This document shows positions 17,827 to 26,292 of a stretch of DNA of 47,146 nucleotides, piece by piece; the first letter of the stretch is position 1; every line of letters begins with the position of its first letter. Under the pieces are notes generated by a model that did no database searches, was not told the origin of the DNA, and was given only the letters and a program-made list of their open reading frames with translations. Origin of the DNA: Desulfobulbaceae bacterium (GTDB taxonomy: Bacteria; Desulfobacterota; Desulfobulbia; Desulfobulbales; Desulfocapsaceae); contig QKIH01000065.1 of the NCBI GenBank assembly GCA_003249645.1, positions 1-47,146 on the forward strand, given 5' to 3'. The position numbers and the translations under genes are program-made.

Positions 17827-17992
17827 ATTAAAATGAAACGGCTACGCATGTTTTTTATGCAATATTTTCAATGCATTAATCACATAGCAGAAGGATATGG
17901 AACGAGAAAGGCAAATAGAAAGAAGCAATACATCCGTGTATTTGAAGGCAGGAAAACGATGACTGCTTTAAAATCTGAAACAAAGGAAAAGC

Positions 17993-18027
17993 CTGAATGA
18001 GTTCAGAGCATGACTTAACTCATTCAG
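17993..18027 (-). terminator. Terminator hairpin after the 202-aa unknown gene
   Basis: Perfect 11-bp stem CTGAATGAGTT / AACTCATTCAG with a 13-base loop, 9 bases past the stop of the 18037-18645 gene. On the - strand it is followed by the T-rich GCTTTTCCTTTG, which fits rho-independent termination and insulates that gene from pst. Confidence 0.7.
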
Positions 18028-18036
18028 GTAAAGAGA

Positions 18037-18645
18037 TTACTTCATTTTAACGCCGTAACAGCACATATAGTCTTTCATCGCAGCTTCAACCACGGCCTTG
18101 TCGCAACCGAATTCCTCAATTAATGCGTCTGCATAACCTTCTGAACCGGCCGAGCTTTTACAGGCCAGCTGAAATATTTCAATCGGCTGTCCGTCAATGG
18201 TGATTTTGGTTTGCGCCTGACTTCTCATCGGCTGATGAAAAATACAAAACGGTCCGACCCCGGCGCCCAATCCGACGCGATACTCTCTGGTTATCTTACT
18301 TCCAGAATTGAATTCCTGCGTCAGCTCCTCAAAGCCTGAGGCATCCTTTTCAAAGAACTCTTTGTAATTTCTGGCCAAGGATCCAAAAGGACACGCTTTC
18401 AAACCAAAAACCCCACCGCCAAGATGAACTGCTGCTCCTTCCATCCTTGCAAGAGGGGTGTTCCCTGAATTGCAGGCCTCTATAAACTCCTCAAAACTTG
18501 CATAGTCTGTCTGTTCGAGATGGTTGCTTGCATTTAATGCAATTCTCATCAAGTTGCCTTTCGCAACTTTCGGGCCCGCAGTGTCAACCACATTGTGCAA
18601 TAAATCGAGAAATACTATGTGTGAAAGATCAACTAATTTTGCCAT
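18037..18645 (-). CDS. Conserved-looking protein of unknown function (202 aa)
   Basis: Function not recognised. Start set at the ATG eight bases after AGGAG (MAKLVDLSH); an earlier in-frame ATG six codons upstream has no ribosome binding site. No signal peptide or membrane segment; probably cytosolic. Cysteines occur in EACNSG, LKACPFGSL, GPFCIFHQPM, QLACKSSAG, EEFGCDK and YMCCYGVK, and the last pair plus ACPFG could bind metal or a cluster. The stretch GLGAGVGPFCIFHQPMRSQ is a likely functional core because it is dense in Gly, Cys, His and Pro. It is monocistronic between a terminator and a divergent trxC. Confidence 0.65.
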   Translation of the reverse strand: MAKLVDLSHIVFLDLLHNVVDTAGPKVAKGNLMRIALNASNHLEQTDYASFEEFIEACNSGNTPLARMEGAAVHLGGGVFGLKACPFGSLARNYKEFFEKDASGFEELTQEFNSGSKITREYRVGLGAGVGPFCIFHQPMRSQAQTKITIDGQPIEIFQLACKSSAGSEGYADALIEEFGCDKAVVEAAMKDYMCCYGVKMK

Positions 18646-19017
18646 ATGCCTATCTCCTATCACTCCTCAGCGACTGCTGACTGAATTGAAATCACAACTA
18701 TCAATTTGAATTTTTGTCCTTATCAAAAATAACCGTCAACGTCACAGTTAACTCTTTAGCCTACTCTCTCGTCGGCCGCTATTTTATTAAATAATTACAT
18801 ACAACTACCTGCAACGGGAGAGTAATAGGACAAGCTTTTTTTTGCAATATTTTTTACCACATCGTAGCAGTAAGTAATGGCAGCAAAAAAGTTAAACAGT
18901 ATTTACTTCAGCGAGTTGAAAATAGTGTCTATCGGCACAATCTTATTGTTATCGATGTTAAACAGTTTTTCTGCAAAGATGTGTTGAATTCACTAATAAA
19001 ATCAGAGAGGTTCCATA
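18646..19017. other. Divergent intergenic region, no gene identified
   Basis: About 370 AT-rich bases between the unknown 202-aa gene (-) and trxC (+), which should hold both promoters. No ORF with a ribosome binding site, no strong hairpin with a T run and no riboswitch was recognised. Confidence 0.5.
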
Positions 19018-19467
19018 ATGGCTACGCCGGAAAAGATACAGCTAGTTTGCCCTCATTGCGGTGTGATAAACCGTGTGACTCAAGATAAGATAAATGACGG
19101 TCCGATCTGCGGAAAATGCAAGGAGAAATTGCTGCCCGGAAAACCGGTTAATGCCACCGATCAGTCCTTCCATCGTCTTATCGAAAAAACTGAGCTGCCA
19201 GTCATTGTCGACTTCTGGGCGCCGTGGTGCGGCCCATGCAAACAGTTTACCCCTGTATTCAGCGAGGTCGCAGCTGAAATGAAGACCAAGGCATGTTTCG
19301 TTAAACTCGACACCCAGAGCAATCAGAACACCGGCGCACAATATCAGATCCGGTCAATACCTACTTTGGCGCTATTTTATAAAGGCCGCGAAATCACACG
19401 GCTCTCCGGCGCCCTGCCTAAAAGCCAGTTTCAGCAATGGCTTCGACAAAATTTGTCCGGCCTGTAA
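19018..19467 (+). CDS. trxC: Thioredoxin 2 (TrxC-like, zinc-ribbon thioredoxin)
   Basis: 149-residue cytosolic disulfide reductase. The N-terminal zinc ribbon has Cys11/Cys14 and Cys31/Cys34 (CPHC...CGKC), as in E. coli Trx2, where zinc release makes it redox-sensitive. The thioredoxin domain has the active site WCGPC (Cys71, Cys74), preceded by VDFWAP, and the cis-proline loop in RSIPTLALF. AGAGAGG precedes the ATG. It ends 18 bases before the convergent DUF1090-like gene. Confidence 0.95.
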   Translation: MATPEKIQLVCPHCGVINRVTQDKINDGPICGKCKEKLLPGKPVNATDQSFHRLIEKTELPVIVDFWAPWCGPCKQFTPVFSEVAAEMKTKACFVKLDTQSNQNTGAQYQIRSIPTLALFYKGREITRLSGALPKSQFQQWLRQNLSGL

Positions 19468-19485
19468 ACTTCCGGTCAGACACTG

Positions 19486-20226
19486 TCAGTCAAAACATTT
19501 TTCAGGATTGTGTTTTTTGCAAGCAAGGTCTTGCTTCAGTTTTTCAATAAGCATGACCTGGCGTGTAAACTGTTCGTCGAGTGCGGTTATTTCACGCCGC
19601 AGCTCTGTTTCATTCAGACCTGCAAGATTTACTGAGACGGCATATTTCTGCGTTTCAATATGCTTATTTTCAACAAACCCTTTCGCGCCATTCAGTTCGT
19701 TGATCAATCCGTCAATAGCCAGAATCTGATCTGCTCCGACTGAAAACCCCTCCTGCCTGAGGTCAAACTGAATCGCATCAATCTCCTCTTCCAAATCTCT
19801 TCCGGCATCGGTCAGTTCTTCGCAGCAGTCCTGTAATTCTTCCTTGAGTTCTTGTGCTATTACATAATCAGGATATTTTCCCTCACGCAGATCCTCCAGA
19901 GCATCCGCAACCTCATCTTTGAAGTCTTCAACAGCATCAATGATCCCTTCCTCATAATCGACAATTTGACTCTTAACATTGTCCATCTCATCAATATCTT
20001 CAGCCAGAGAGTAGTCATCGCTGCAGCGTGCTTCGAGCTTTTGCAATACCTCCTTAATGTTGATGGCTGTGAATGTATTGTCGAATTTTTCAGCGTTTCG
20101 CAGATCGGTTCTGAGGTTACATATCTTTCTCTCGCAACCATACAATTCTTCGCATTCATAGGCAGCCGAAGATTCGGCTGCAACAGTCAGAAGAAGAATT
20201 GCACCGATAAAGAGCACTTTTTTCAT
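19486..20226 (-). CDS. Exported helical protein with DUF1090-like region
   Basis: 246-residue secreted protein. Start placed at MKKVLFIG, which has AGGA eight bases upstream; a possible start three codons earlier overlaps that site. A signal peptide ends near ESSAA. Residues about 25-110 (CERKICNLRTDLRNAE... VLQKLEARCSDD...) match by eye the YqjC/DUF1090 pattern: a cysteine, an amphipathic helix pair, a second cysteine, then a charged helix. The remainder is predicted coiled coil rich in Glu, Asp and Leu. Periplasmic location likely, function unknown. It follows the PepSY-like gene on the same strand by 54 bases, so the two may be co-transcribed. Confidence 0.7.
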   Translation of the reverse strand: MKKVLFIGAILLLTVAAESSAAYECEELYGCERKICNLRTDLRNAEKFDNTFTAINIKEVLQKLEARCSDDYSLAEDIDEMDNVKSQIVDYEEGIIDAVEDFKDEVADALEDLREGKYPDYVIAQELKEELQDCCEELTDAGRDLEEEIDAIQFDLRQEGFSVGADQILAIDGLINELNGAKGFVENKHIETQKYAVSVNLAGLNETELRREITALDEQFTRQVMLIEKLKQDLACKKHNPEKCFD

Positions 20227-20280
20227 AATACCCATCCTGGTTCAATGATTTTCTGTTAGCCGGCCGCAGCAGTGCCAGAA

Positions 20281-20796
20281 TTAAAACATTATGAGCAGAA
20301 CGGAGACACCAAGTCCAAGAAAAGTAAGAATGAGTCCTCTTTTGAAGCTTTTTGTTCCGGGTTTATACATCCAGAACGATGACAAAGCCAAAAACATCAG
20401 CAGAGCTGCATAGAGGGCAGTAAAAACACTCTTTGCACTGTTGCTCGAAGTTGTATGCAGGGAATTAAAGGCCCTTAAAAGAGCCGGAATTTCGTCGCTG
20501 GTATAGCTGGCAAGACCAGTCTCCTTATTATAACTGCCTGCCGTAAAGCGAATTTCTTTATCATCCTGGCCTACTATTTCAAGATCTTTCAGGTGGAGAA
20601 AGCGACCTAGCTGATCAGCCGACAAACCTGTACGCAAGGTCCTTTCAACCTGAGTTTCGCTTTTCAGAAACGATGTGTCGCGGTATGTCAGCATGATGCC
20701 GCTGATGCAGTAAATAATAGTCAACCCGATAACGAAAAAACCGATATCTCTGTGCAAGGCTCTCATCATTCTGTAGATTGTTTGTTTTGCTGCCAT
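20281..20796 (-). CDS. PepSY-associated membrane protein
   Basis: 171-residue inner-membrane protein. It starts with RMMRALHRDIGFFVIGLTIIYCISGIMLTYRD, the typical first helix of PepSY-TM proteins with a conserved His before it. A periplasmic segment of about 75 residues follows, then two helices around 110-135 and 152-170. GGGAG lies nine bases before the ATG. PepSY-TM proteins are linked to iron, protease or redox functions, but this short form has no assigned role. It is divergent from the sensor kinase gene and upstream of the DUF1090-like gene. Confidence 0.72.
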   Translation of the reverse strand: MAAKQTIYRMMRALHRDIGFFVIGLTIIYCISGIMLTYRDTSFLKSETQVERTLRTGLSADQLGRFLHLKDLEIVGQDDKEIRFTAGSYNKETGLASYTSDEIPALLRAFNSLHTTSSNSAKSVFTALYAALLMFLALSSFWMYKPGTKSFKRGLILTFLGLGVSVLLIMF

Positions 20797-21045
20797 GATC
20801 TTTCACTCCCTTTATTCTCTTTTTTTTTCAATTTTATGTCTGGTCTGAAGTGGCATAATCCATCCGGTACAACAGGCATACTGCAGTTTTCAACCAGCCG
20901 TTTCCGTTCTTCTTAAAGGGAATAATATTTTGCCTATTCTCAAATAATGTGAAAAGAATGTGCAAATGCAGAATATCTGTGCATGTCGGCACCGGGTGTC
21001 ATACAATCTCATAAGAATGAAATTTAATGACTGGGTAACAACAAG

Positions 21046-22488
21046 ATGACCATTTCAATACGCACAAAACTTTTTGCCGCTCTTCTCCTCTCAACCCTAC
21101 TTGTCGTCTGTTTTATGGCACTACTCATTCAATGGGGTTTTGATAAAGGCTTCCTGGAATACATCAACAAGGAAGAAAAGGCAGAGACCCAGCAGCTGGC
21201 CGAACGGCTTGAACAGTATTATGCTGAAAACAGATCCTGGGCTGCACTTGCAAAGGATCCGTTTGTTGTCTTGAGAATGCATGCTGAAATAACATCATCG
21301 GCTTCGGCAAAACACCGCTTTAGAACCATTGACGAAAAAAGGCATCGTGATGACGAGCGCGACCAGCTCGTCAAAGAGAAGAAAGACAACCATCGCCGCT
21401 TTTCCATAGAGCGGACCGTTATTCTCGATGAAGCAGGCCAAATTATTTTCGGAGAAAAACTCCAGTCAAAGCTGCCCCACATGATTCCGCTTATGTTCGA
21501 AGGTGAGAGGATCGGCAGCATCGGTCTCTATCTCCCGGAAAAACTTTCAGAAGCCAACCAGGTAACCTTTATTGAACAGCAGTCAACCTTCATGATTACA
21601 GCCCTGCTGATTTCTGTCTTTATTGCTGTTGCAGTCTCAATATTCCTAGCCTTCAGCCTTACGCGACCTATCAGACGGCTCTCTTCAGCGGCCCAGAAAG
21701 TAACCCATGGCGACTACAGCGTTCGCATTAAAACCGGCAAAGGAGATGAACTTGACCAATTATCACACGATTTCAACACTATGGCAGCAACCTTAGAAGA
21801 AAATGAGGAGCAGAGGAAAAGATGGGTCAGTGATATAGCCCATGAACTTCGTACACCGCTCACCAGCCTTAAAGGACAGATTGAAGCCCTTCAGGACGGT
21901 ATCAGAAAGCCTGATCAGAAAACATATGAAAGCCTGCATAAAGGGGTCAGCCGACTTGAGCGGCTGGTTGAAGACCTGTATGATCTCAACCGTTCAGACA
22001 TCGGCACCTTCACCATGATAAAAAAAGATATTAATTTCAGCTCGCTGCTTCTGTCTGAATGCGCTTCCTTTCAGCAGGAGGCAACAGATGCAAATCTTGA
22101 TCTCAAACTGAAGATCAGTGAAGATGTTCATCTCCATGGTGATTCCCAGCGTCTCCAGCAATTAATAGACAACCTGCTGACCAACAGTTTACGCTATACT
22201 GACCCCGGCGGCGAAGTACAGATTGACCTTACTTCAGATGACGCCCAGGCGAGGCTTGAAATATCTGACAGCAGTCCTGGGGTACCCGATGATGCGCTTC
22301 TTCGTCTTTTCAACCGGCTGTACCGGGTAGAAGAAAGCAGGAACCGTGCACTTGGCGGGTCTGGCCTGGGTCTTGCCATCTGCAAAGAGATTGTGCTCGC
22401 CCACAACGGAAATATCAGCGCCAGCCATTCTGCAAACGGCGGTATATCAATCATTGTTACGATTCCCCTTCTCTCTCAGGATAAATAA
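21046..22488 (+). CDS. BaeS-like sensor histidine kinase
   Basis: 480-residue envelope sensor. TM1 (about 7-29), a periplasmic domain of about 150 residues, TM2 (about 181-205), HAMP (about 203-255), then HisKA with His266 in SDIAHELRTPLTSLKGQIEAL, a phrase typical of BaeS. The HATPase domain has N (QLIDNLLTNSLRYT), G1 (ISDSSPGVP), F (LFNRLYRVE) and G2 (GGSGLGLAICKEI) boxes. The periplasmic domain holds a charged run, EKRHRDDERDQLVKEKKD, which could bind cations or polymers. It overlaps the regulator gene by one base (TAATG). The signal is unknown. Confidence 0.95.
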   Translation: MTISIRTKLFAALLLSTLLVVCFMALLIQWGFDKGFLEYINKEEKAETQQLAERLEQYYAENRSWAALAKDPFVVLRMHAEITSSASAKHRFRTIDEKRHRDDERDQLVKEKKDNHRRFSIERTVILDEAGQIIFGEKLQSKLPHMIPLMFEGERIGSIGLYLPEKLSEANQVTFIEQQSTFMITALLISVFIAVAVSIFLAFSLTRPIRRLSSAAQKVTHGDYSVRIKTGKGDELDQLSHDFNTMAATLEENEEQRKRWVSDIAHELRTPLTSLKGQIEALQDGIRKPDQKTYESLHKGVSRLERLVEDLYDLNRSDIGTFTMIKKDINFSSLLLSECASFQQEATDANLDLKLKISEDVHLHGDSQRLQQLIDNLLTNSLRYTDPGGEVQIDLTSDDAQARLEISDSSPGVPDDALLRLFNRLYRVEESRNRALGGSGLGLAICKEIVLAHNGNISASHSANGGISIIVTIPLLSQDK

Positions 22489-23156
22489 TGAAACAGAAAA
22501 TTCTCATTGTAGAAGACGAACCGAGTGTAGCCGAATTACTTAGTGACTACCTTGCTGCCAGTGATTTTAAAACTGCAGTTCTCGATAACGGCATTGAAGT
22601 TGTCAACTGGGTGAAGAATAACAGCCCTGATTTAATCCTGCTTGATCTCATGCTGCCCGGAAAAGATGGAGTAACCATCTGCAGAGAGATACGCGATTTC
22701 TCATCTGTTCCTATTATCATGGCAACTGCAAAGGTTGATGAAATTGACCGGCTCCTTGGTCTTGAATTCGGTGCCGATGACTATATCTGCAAACCTTTCA
22801 GTCCACGTGAGGTTGTGGCAAGGGTAAAAGCCGTTTTACGACGAACCGGCGGCCAGATAAATAATGCGTCAGGCCAGATAGAGATTGATAAAACAGGTCA
22901 TCGCATCTTAATCAATGGTAATGATGCCGGATTGACCAGCGTTGAGTTCAACCTTTTTGTGACCCTGCATGCTCAACCGGGAAGGATCTTTTCACGCCAG
23001 CAGCTCATTGACCAGATCTATGATGACTGTCGATCAGTTAATGACCGAACCGTCGACAGTCATATCAAAAAACTTCGGCTCAAAATCAGCCAGCTTTTTG
23101 ACGAAGGCGAGATTATTCATTCTGTTTACGGCATCGGCTATAAATTTGAGCTGTGA
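22488..23156 (+). CDS. OmpR/PhoB-family response regulator (BaeR-like)
   Basis: 222-residue DNA-binding regulator. The receiver domain has the acidic pair in VEDEPS, the phosphoacceptor Asp53 in LLDLMLPGKDG and the Lys in YICKPFSP. The C-terminal winged helix spans about 130-222, with SHIKKLRLKI and VYGIGYKFEL. It is translationally coupled to the kinase upstream. It probably controls the divergent PepSY/DUF1090 pair, its own operon, or both. A role at the Pho-like box upstream of pstS is possible but unsupported beyond family. Confidence 0.96.
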   Translation: MKQKILIVEDEPSVAELLSDYLAASDFKTAVLDNGIEVVNWVKNNSPDLILLDLMLPGKDGVTICREIRDFSSVPIIMATAKVDEIDRLLGLEFGADDYICKPFSPREVVARVKAVLRRTGGQINNASGQIEIDKTGHRILINGNDAGLTSVEFNLFVTLHAQPGRIFSRQQLIDQIYDDCRSVNDRTVDSHIKKLRLKISQLFDEGEIIHSVYGIGYKFEL

Positions 23157-23283
23157 TACATCCCTGTCATTTCAGACAAAGACAGAAGGCCAACCTGCAG
23201 AAAAACCGAAATGCAAAGAGGTCCGAAGGCAATTTTGATAATTTGCCGCCAAACCTCCATGACCGATCCGCAACACACCTATT

Positions 23284-23787
23284 TTAGGCAGGCTGCTCCA
23301 GAATCTGCATAATCATATCACATGTTGTCAACACGGCAGCAGCCACAGGCTCAGAGAGGCCGGGAGAAATTTCTTCCGGTATAAACTTGACCTGTACGGC
23401 AAGAAATACGATTTTCATGTCAGTGTTATCCCGCAGTTCAGCCAGCAGGTTGACATTGGCAAACTGGTGCAGGGTAAAATTGTGAATTTTATTCTCCGGG
23501 ATTTCATCAAGGCCAAGCTCAAAGACTTCGCCGGGCTCATGCCCTTCCATATTAACAGCATCAATCAGGATAATTCTATCCGGACGGCCAACTTCAGTTA
23601 GCAGATAATCAAAAAGATAATCCCTGACCCCGGTATCAGCATCAACTGCATTGACATCAGCGGGCAGACAGGCTCTTCGCTGCAGTTCATTGATTACTTC
23701 AGGGCCGACACCATCATCTCCCATGACCATATTCCCAACACCGTAGATTACGGTAGAATACTTCTTTAATTCCATATCCTTATACAC
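23284..23787 (-). CDS. Hydrogenase maturation protease (HyaD/HycI/FrhD-like)
   Basis: 167-residue endopeptidase-type protein that trims the C-terminus of a NiFe-hydrogenase large subunit after nickel insertion. GVGNMVMGDDGVGPEVINEL is the family N-terminus with the metal-binding acid; VDADTGVRD and the His in FTLHQFAN supply the other nickel-sensing ligands. The start is uncertain: a GTG at 23787 (MYKDMEL) or the ATG four codons later. No hydrogenase gene is in the window, so the target is encoded elsewhere. Confidence 0.9.
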   Translation of the reverse strand: MYKDMELKKYSTVIYGVGNMVMGDDGVGPEVINELQRRACLPADVNAVDADTGVRDYLFDYLLTEVGRPDRIILIDAVNMEGHEPGEVFELGLDEIPENKIHNFTLHQFANVNLLAELRDNTDMKIVFLAVQVKFIPEEISPGLSEPVAAAVLTTCDMIMQILEQPA

Positions 23788-24206
23788 TCTCTTTTTTCTG
23801 ACTGTATTATCTGCTTATTGCATGAATGCACAGTATTCAGCATAGAACTTCAAAAACCGATTCCGTGCATATGTAATATATTTATATTTATTTGCAAAGT
23901 TCAAAGAACTTCATTTATCCTGCTTTAGCAAGAAGATTGATAGCAAAACGTTAGAGAAAGACTTCCACGGGTTGGCTTTCAAGGCAGGGGAAAAAACATC
24001 GAAATGAACCAACGATATGAGACAGCACTTCGTCCACTATTTTTTTAAGCTTCCGTAAATAGCTGATCGACATATTTTTTACGCTACTACAGCAAAATAA
24101 ACCAAACAGTTAACAACCCTGAATCAATAAATAAAAATAAATGAATTTTTACTCTTGATTTCCTCTTCAAGATTTGGTCTATAGCAGCTCCCATCATTAA
24201 AAACAT
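23788..24206. other. Intergenic region upstream of tRNA-Gly
   Basis: About 420 AT-rich bases between the protease gene (-) and the tRNA. Apart from the tRNA promoter at 24155-24183 no ORF with a ribosome binding site or strong hairpin was seen. Confidence 0.5.
24155..24183 (+). promoter_or_regulatory. Sigma70-type promoter of tRNA-Gly
   Basis: TTGATT and TCTATA separated by 17 bases, placing transcription start about 15 bases before the mature tRNA end. Good matches to both hexamers with ideal spacing. Confidence 0.6.
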
Positions 24207-24281
<75 letters not shown>

Positions 24282-24287
24282 ATATTA

Positions 24288-24313
24288 AACGGCCCATTAC
24301 GGGCCGTTTTTTT
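24288..24313 (+). terminator. Rho-independent terminator of tRNA-Gly
   Basis: GC-rich 8-bp stem AACGGCCC / GGGCCGTT with a 5-base loop and a T run directly after it, seven bases past the tRNA 3' end. Textbook form. Confidence 0.92.
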
Positions 24314-24352
24314 GTTTAAAGACCCTTCATACAGTTTTCCTGACAGGACATC

Positions 24353-24541
24353 TTATTTTTTGCTGTTACCTGCTGCCGGCATTTCAAGCTCTAAACTTGG
24401 ATCGTCACCGGTAAGGATAGTTTCCTGCTGTTCTCTTGCATCCTGTCTTGCCTGCAACTCAGCCATGAACGGTTCAAATTCATAAAAGAACATATACAGC
24501 AGTGGAAGACTGAGTATCATCAAGAGTGCTAATATTTTCAT
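24353..24541 (-). CDS. Small single-helix membrane protein (62 aa)
   Basis: 62-residue protein of unknown function. The start is the ATG four bases after GGAGG; the frame is open further upstream but without a ribosome binding site. Residues 2-19 are a strong hydrophobic helix (KILALLMILSLPLLYMFF), followed by a charged soluble tail with AELQARQDAREQQE. It is convergent with the tRNA transcript. Inner-membrane anchoring is likely. Confidence 0.6.
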   Translation of the reverse strand: MKILALLMILSLPLLYMFFYEFEPFMAELQARQDAREQQETILTGDDPSLELEMPAAGNSKK

Positions 24542-24873
24542 AAAGCCTCCATAATAGAATTTCAGTACCAAATTTGAATAGAAACCAAAACTCGCCCCGA
24601 ACAAACCGAGGAAAAGAAGAGCTGACAAACAATGATTTTCCGGAAATCTACCGGCTCTTTTCAGATGCTTTAATGCATTTCATTAAATTTGAACGGCATC
24701 GTTTTTCTATTTGTCCAGACAATATCACATCACATCTAACACCGGATGTCCATAGCCAAAAACTACATTTTATAGATAGGTAATTATTTTGAGCAGATAG
24801 AATCAAAACATTTTTCAAATATTTTTTCTGCAACCTATCAAGACAACCGATGACGCCTGACACCATATGATCA

Positions 24874-24894
24874 AGCCTATTTAATAGATAGGCT
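24874..24894. promoter_or_regulatory. Inverted repeat upstream of proV promoter, possible operator
   Basis: Perfect AGCCTAT / ATAGGCT with a 7-base spacer, ending 24 bases before the -35 box of the proVWX promoter. Its size fits a dimeric regulator such as a MarR protein, and a MarR gene closes this cluster. Binding is inferred only. Confidence 0.35.
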
Positions 24895-24918
24895 AAGCTG
24901 CAGCACACTTCATCGGGG

Positions 24919-24946
24919 TTGACATTTTTGTTCAGCAATTTATTAT
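24919..24946 (+). promoter_or_regulatory. Sigma70-type promoter of proVWX
   Basis: Consensus TTGACA followed 16 bases later by TATTAT. It lies about 100 bases before the proV ATG, leaving room for a leader. Confidence 0.6.
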
Positions 24947-25049
24947 TAGTATTTTGTTTTATACAATAATATTTTGATGCATATAATATTGCTGTCAACA
25001 ATTATCCAAAGGAATAGACATTCCACAAACTTCTCAACGACCTCTGAAC

Positions 25050-26255
25050 ATGCCAGAAATAGAACTCCGTAATATTTATAAAATATTTGGAAATCACCCA
25101 CAAAAAGCGCTTGATCACCTGAAAAAAGGTAAAAATAAGAATGAGATATATGAATCAACCGGTCAGACGGTCGGGGTTCAGGATGCCAATTTCTGTGTTG
25201 AAAAGGGTGAAATATTTGTCGTCATGGGCCTTTCCGGATCTGGAAAATCAACTCTTGTCAGAATGATTAACCGGCTTATTGACCCAACCGCCGGAGATGT
25301 CATTATCGACGGAGAAAACGTCACAAAGATGGACAAACAGGAACTGGTTGAGTTCAGAAGACGAAAAACCAGTATGGTTTTTCAATCATTCGCCCTTATG
25401 CCTCACCTGAATATTCTCAATAACGTTGCCTTCGGTCTTGAATTAAGCGGCACCGATAAAGAAACACGGGAAGCTAGATCACTTGATGCATTAAAGCAGG
25501 TCGGTCTTGAAGGTTGGGAAAATGCCATGCCAGATGAGTTAAGTGGCGGCATGCAGCAGCGTGTAGGGCTTGCCAGAGCACTTGCAGTTGACCCCGATAT
25601 TCTTCTGATGGATGAAGCATTTTCAGCACTGGATCCCCTTATTAGAACCGAAATGCAGGATGAATTGCTTAAACTGCAGGATCGCCATGAACGGACCATT
25701 GTCTTCATCTCTCATGATCTGGACGAGGCCCTTCGAATCGGTGACAGAATCGCCATTATGGAAGGCGGCAAGGTCGTTCAGGTCGGAACCCCGGAAGATA
25801 TTCTGCAAAACCCGGCCAACGATTATGTCAGAGCCTTTTTCAGAGGCGTTGACCCTACCGGGGTTATTTCAGCAGGCGACATCGTTCGTGATAACCAGAT
25901 GACTATCATCTGGCATTCAAAAGAAACAGGGGTACGCACCATCCTCGAACGGCTGAACAATCAGGATCGTGAATACGGCTACGTCCTTGATTCCGAAAAA
26001 CGATTCTGCGGCGTTGTTTCTACTGACTCGCTGAGAGAACTGATCGACAGAGAAACCAGTGGAAAGAGAAACCTTGGAGACGCCTTCCTGACCGATGCTG
26101 TTGCAGTCAGGAATAATGAATATCTCCAGGATATTCTCCCTTATGTTGCATCTCATTCCTGGCCTGTCCCCGTTGTCAATGAAGACGGCAAGTACCTCGG
26201 CGTAGTATCAAAAAACAGATTTCTTAAAACTCTCTACCGCGCTGATAACAGTTAA
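25050..26255 (+). CDS. proV: Glycine betaine/proline ABC transporter ATPase ProV
   Basis: 401-residue cytoplasmic ATPase of a ProU/OpuA-type osmoprotectant importer. The N-terminus IYKIFGNHPQKAL and the ABC motifs (Walker A GLSGSGKST, signature LSGGMQQR, Walker B ILLMDEAFSALD, switch His in FISHDLDEAL) define the ATPase. The C-terminal third is a CBS pair (about 280-400, with VPVVNEDGKYLGVVSK), which in OpuA senses ionic strength. First gene of proVWX; the ProX product makes glycine betaine or a related compatible solute the likely cargo. Confidence 0.96.
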   Translation: MPEIELRNIYKIFGNHPQKALDHLKKGKNKNEIYESTGQTVGVQDANFCVEKGEIFVVMGLSGSGKSTLVRMINRLIDPTAGDVIIDGENVTKMDKQELVEFRRRKTSMVFQSFALMPHLNILNNVAFGLELSGTDKETREARSLDALKQVGLEGWENAMPDELSGGMQQRVGLARALAVDPDILLMDEAFSALDPLIRTEMQDELLKLQDRHERTIVFISHDLDEALRIGDRIAIMEGGKVVQVGTPEDILQNPANDYVRAFFRGVDPTGVISAGDIVRDNQMTIIWHSKETGVRTILERLNNQDREYGYVLDSEKRFCGVVSTDSLRELIDRETSGKRNLGDAFLTDAVAVRNNEYLQDILPYVASHSWPVPVVNEDGKYLGVVSKNRFLKTLYRADNS

Positions 26256-26292
26256 GTGTCTGAGTGTGAAGTCTTCTTGCAAGGAGTTCTGA

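Larger units (their letters stand above)
24542..25049. other. Intergenic region upstream of proV
   Basis: About 500 AT-rich bases. It contains the inverted repeat at 24874-24894 and the promoter at 24919-24946. No ORF with a ribosome binding site was recognised. Confidence 0.5.

Noticed and set aside
23788-24206. Riboswitch or ncRNA in the AT-rich region before the tRNA
   Set aside because: No stable conserved fold or terminator recognised by eye.
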